Assembly: GCF_021018805.1 (NCBI RefSeq)
Contig: NC_086256.1
Location: 11,536,032 to 11,600,031 of the forward strand
Source of the DNA: Prinia subflava
Taxonomy: Eukaryota > Chordata > Aves > Passeriformes > Cisticolidae
Reading direction: 5' to 3'
Length of the DNA stretch: 64,000 bases
The notes beneath the pieces were generated by a model. The model was not told the DNA's origin. It was given only the letters and a program-made list of their open reading frames with translations, and ran no database searches. Below are positions 63,259 to 64,000 of this stretch, in pieces (position 1 is the stretch's first letter; every line of letters starts with the position of its first letter). Position numbers and translations under genes: made by a program.

Positions 63259-64000
63259 GTGAGTTAATGTAAGATTTAAAGAACCAAATTTATTGTACTG
63301 CTTTTGACATTGGGATGCCTTTTTCATATTCTTCAAGTTTGGATGTAGGTACTGTAGCAGAGTCTTGGCCAACCTGAAACATTTGCACAATCCGGGACAA
63401 AAAAAATCTCTTTATATTTGGAAATTTCACATAGTCTATCCAACAACTTGTTCATCTACAAGTTAACCTTAAAATACTATGGAAAGTCTACTAAGCTATA
63501 CTATTAACACAAAAATCATGTAAGTTTTCAGTTCTAGTTGTCAGCTGTTTCAGTTCCAGTGATACCTTGGTGTTCACCAGAAAATCAGTCCTGTGAGATT
63601 AATGATCATACTTCCTCCCTAATAATTTGTACTAATTCTGAAATGCAGTGTGAAAACAAGTCAAGTGTTTGGGGATTTTATTTGTCTATTTATTATTGTG
63701 CTTACTGAGGCTTGAATATCTTCAAAGTAAAGCCTTTGAGAGACAAAGGACTGCAAAATAATTGAAGCTAAAAAAATCAAGGCACTGAAAATCCAAAACA
63801 TCTGTCAGAAATATTTTTCTTGAGGGCAGCAGAGAAATGTTCCTTGGTAACTTTACAACTTTTTCCTTTTACAGTGGCATCCAACTGGGTGTTACCCATA
63901 CATCTGGGTGTTTTCCAAATCAACTACTAGCATTATATAGGTAGATGATTTCATAAATGTCTTCTGAACTAGCACACGAAAAGAAATTTTTGATAGTGTT
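63259..64000 (+). other. AK5 intron 7, start
   Basis: The sequence after the exon 7 donor is AT-rich. No further AK5 exon is recognised before the window ends. Confidence 0.75.

Noticed and set aside
1..64000. Bacterial-type systems: operons, CRISPR arrays, prophage, insertion sequences, riboswitches
   Set aside because: The sequence is a vertebrate nuclear locus with spliced genes and CR1 repeats. No regularly spaced repeats or prokaryotic gene arrays were seen, and no tRNA or rRNA was recognised.

Overview
The window is nuclear DNA from a vertebrate, most likely a bird. Two split genes with canonical GT-AG introns lie head to head in AT-rich, gene-poor sequence, each starting in a dense CpG island. 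Several pieces match the 3' part of CR1 LINEs, the dominant avian retrotransposon. The introns are short for vertebrate copies of these genes: eight PIGK exons fit in under 9 kb. No species can be named from sequence alone. Family comparisons below rest on my memory of the human proteins; no database search was run.

Left part (1 to about 8.9 kb, minus strand): the first eight coding exons of PIGK, the catalytic protease subunit of the GPI transamidase. The exons join without a frame break into 273 codons, from a signal peptide through the caspase-like domain with its His/Cys pair. The C-terminal exons, including the membrane anchor, lie to the left of base 1.

Middle (about 9.0 to 24.1 kb): an intergenic gap of some 15 kb between the two start codons' islands. 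It is AT-rich and holds no gene that I can support. Degraded CR1 fragments lie at about 20.3, 22.8 and 23.5-24.1 kb, the last ending just before the second CpG island.

Right part (24.1 kb to the end, plus strand): the first seven coding exons of AK5, the two-domain adenylate kinase 5. They encode the N-terminal extension and the whole first kinase domain (P-loop, NMP-binding region, DGFPR motif, lid), 327 codons plus one base. The introns grow along the gene, and the last complete one is about 19 kb. The second kinase domain lies beyond the window. The introns hold one further CR1 fragment, short hairpins, homopolymer runs and two patches of richer base composition with moderately long open frames of unknown meaning.

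The two genes are not known to act together: one works in the ER on GPI anchoring, the other in cytosolic nucleotide balance. Their divergent adjacency matches human chromosome 1p31, so the layout is conserved synteny. I found no new biological system. The items most worth a second look are a perfect 18-base-arm hairpin at 54.0 kb, a 187-codon open frame in a CpG-enriched patch at 47.1-47.9 kb, and a CTG run encoding the PIGK signal-peptide core.
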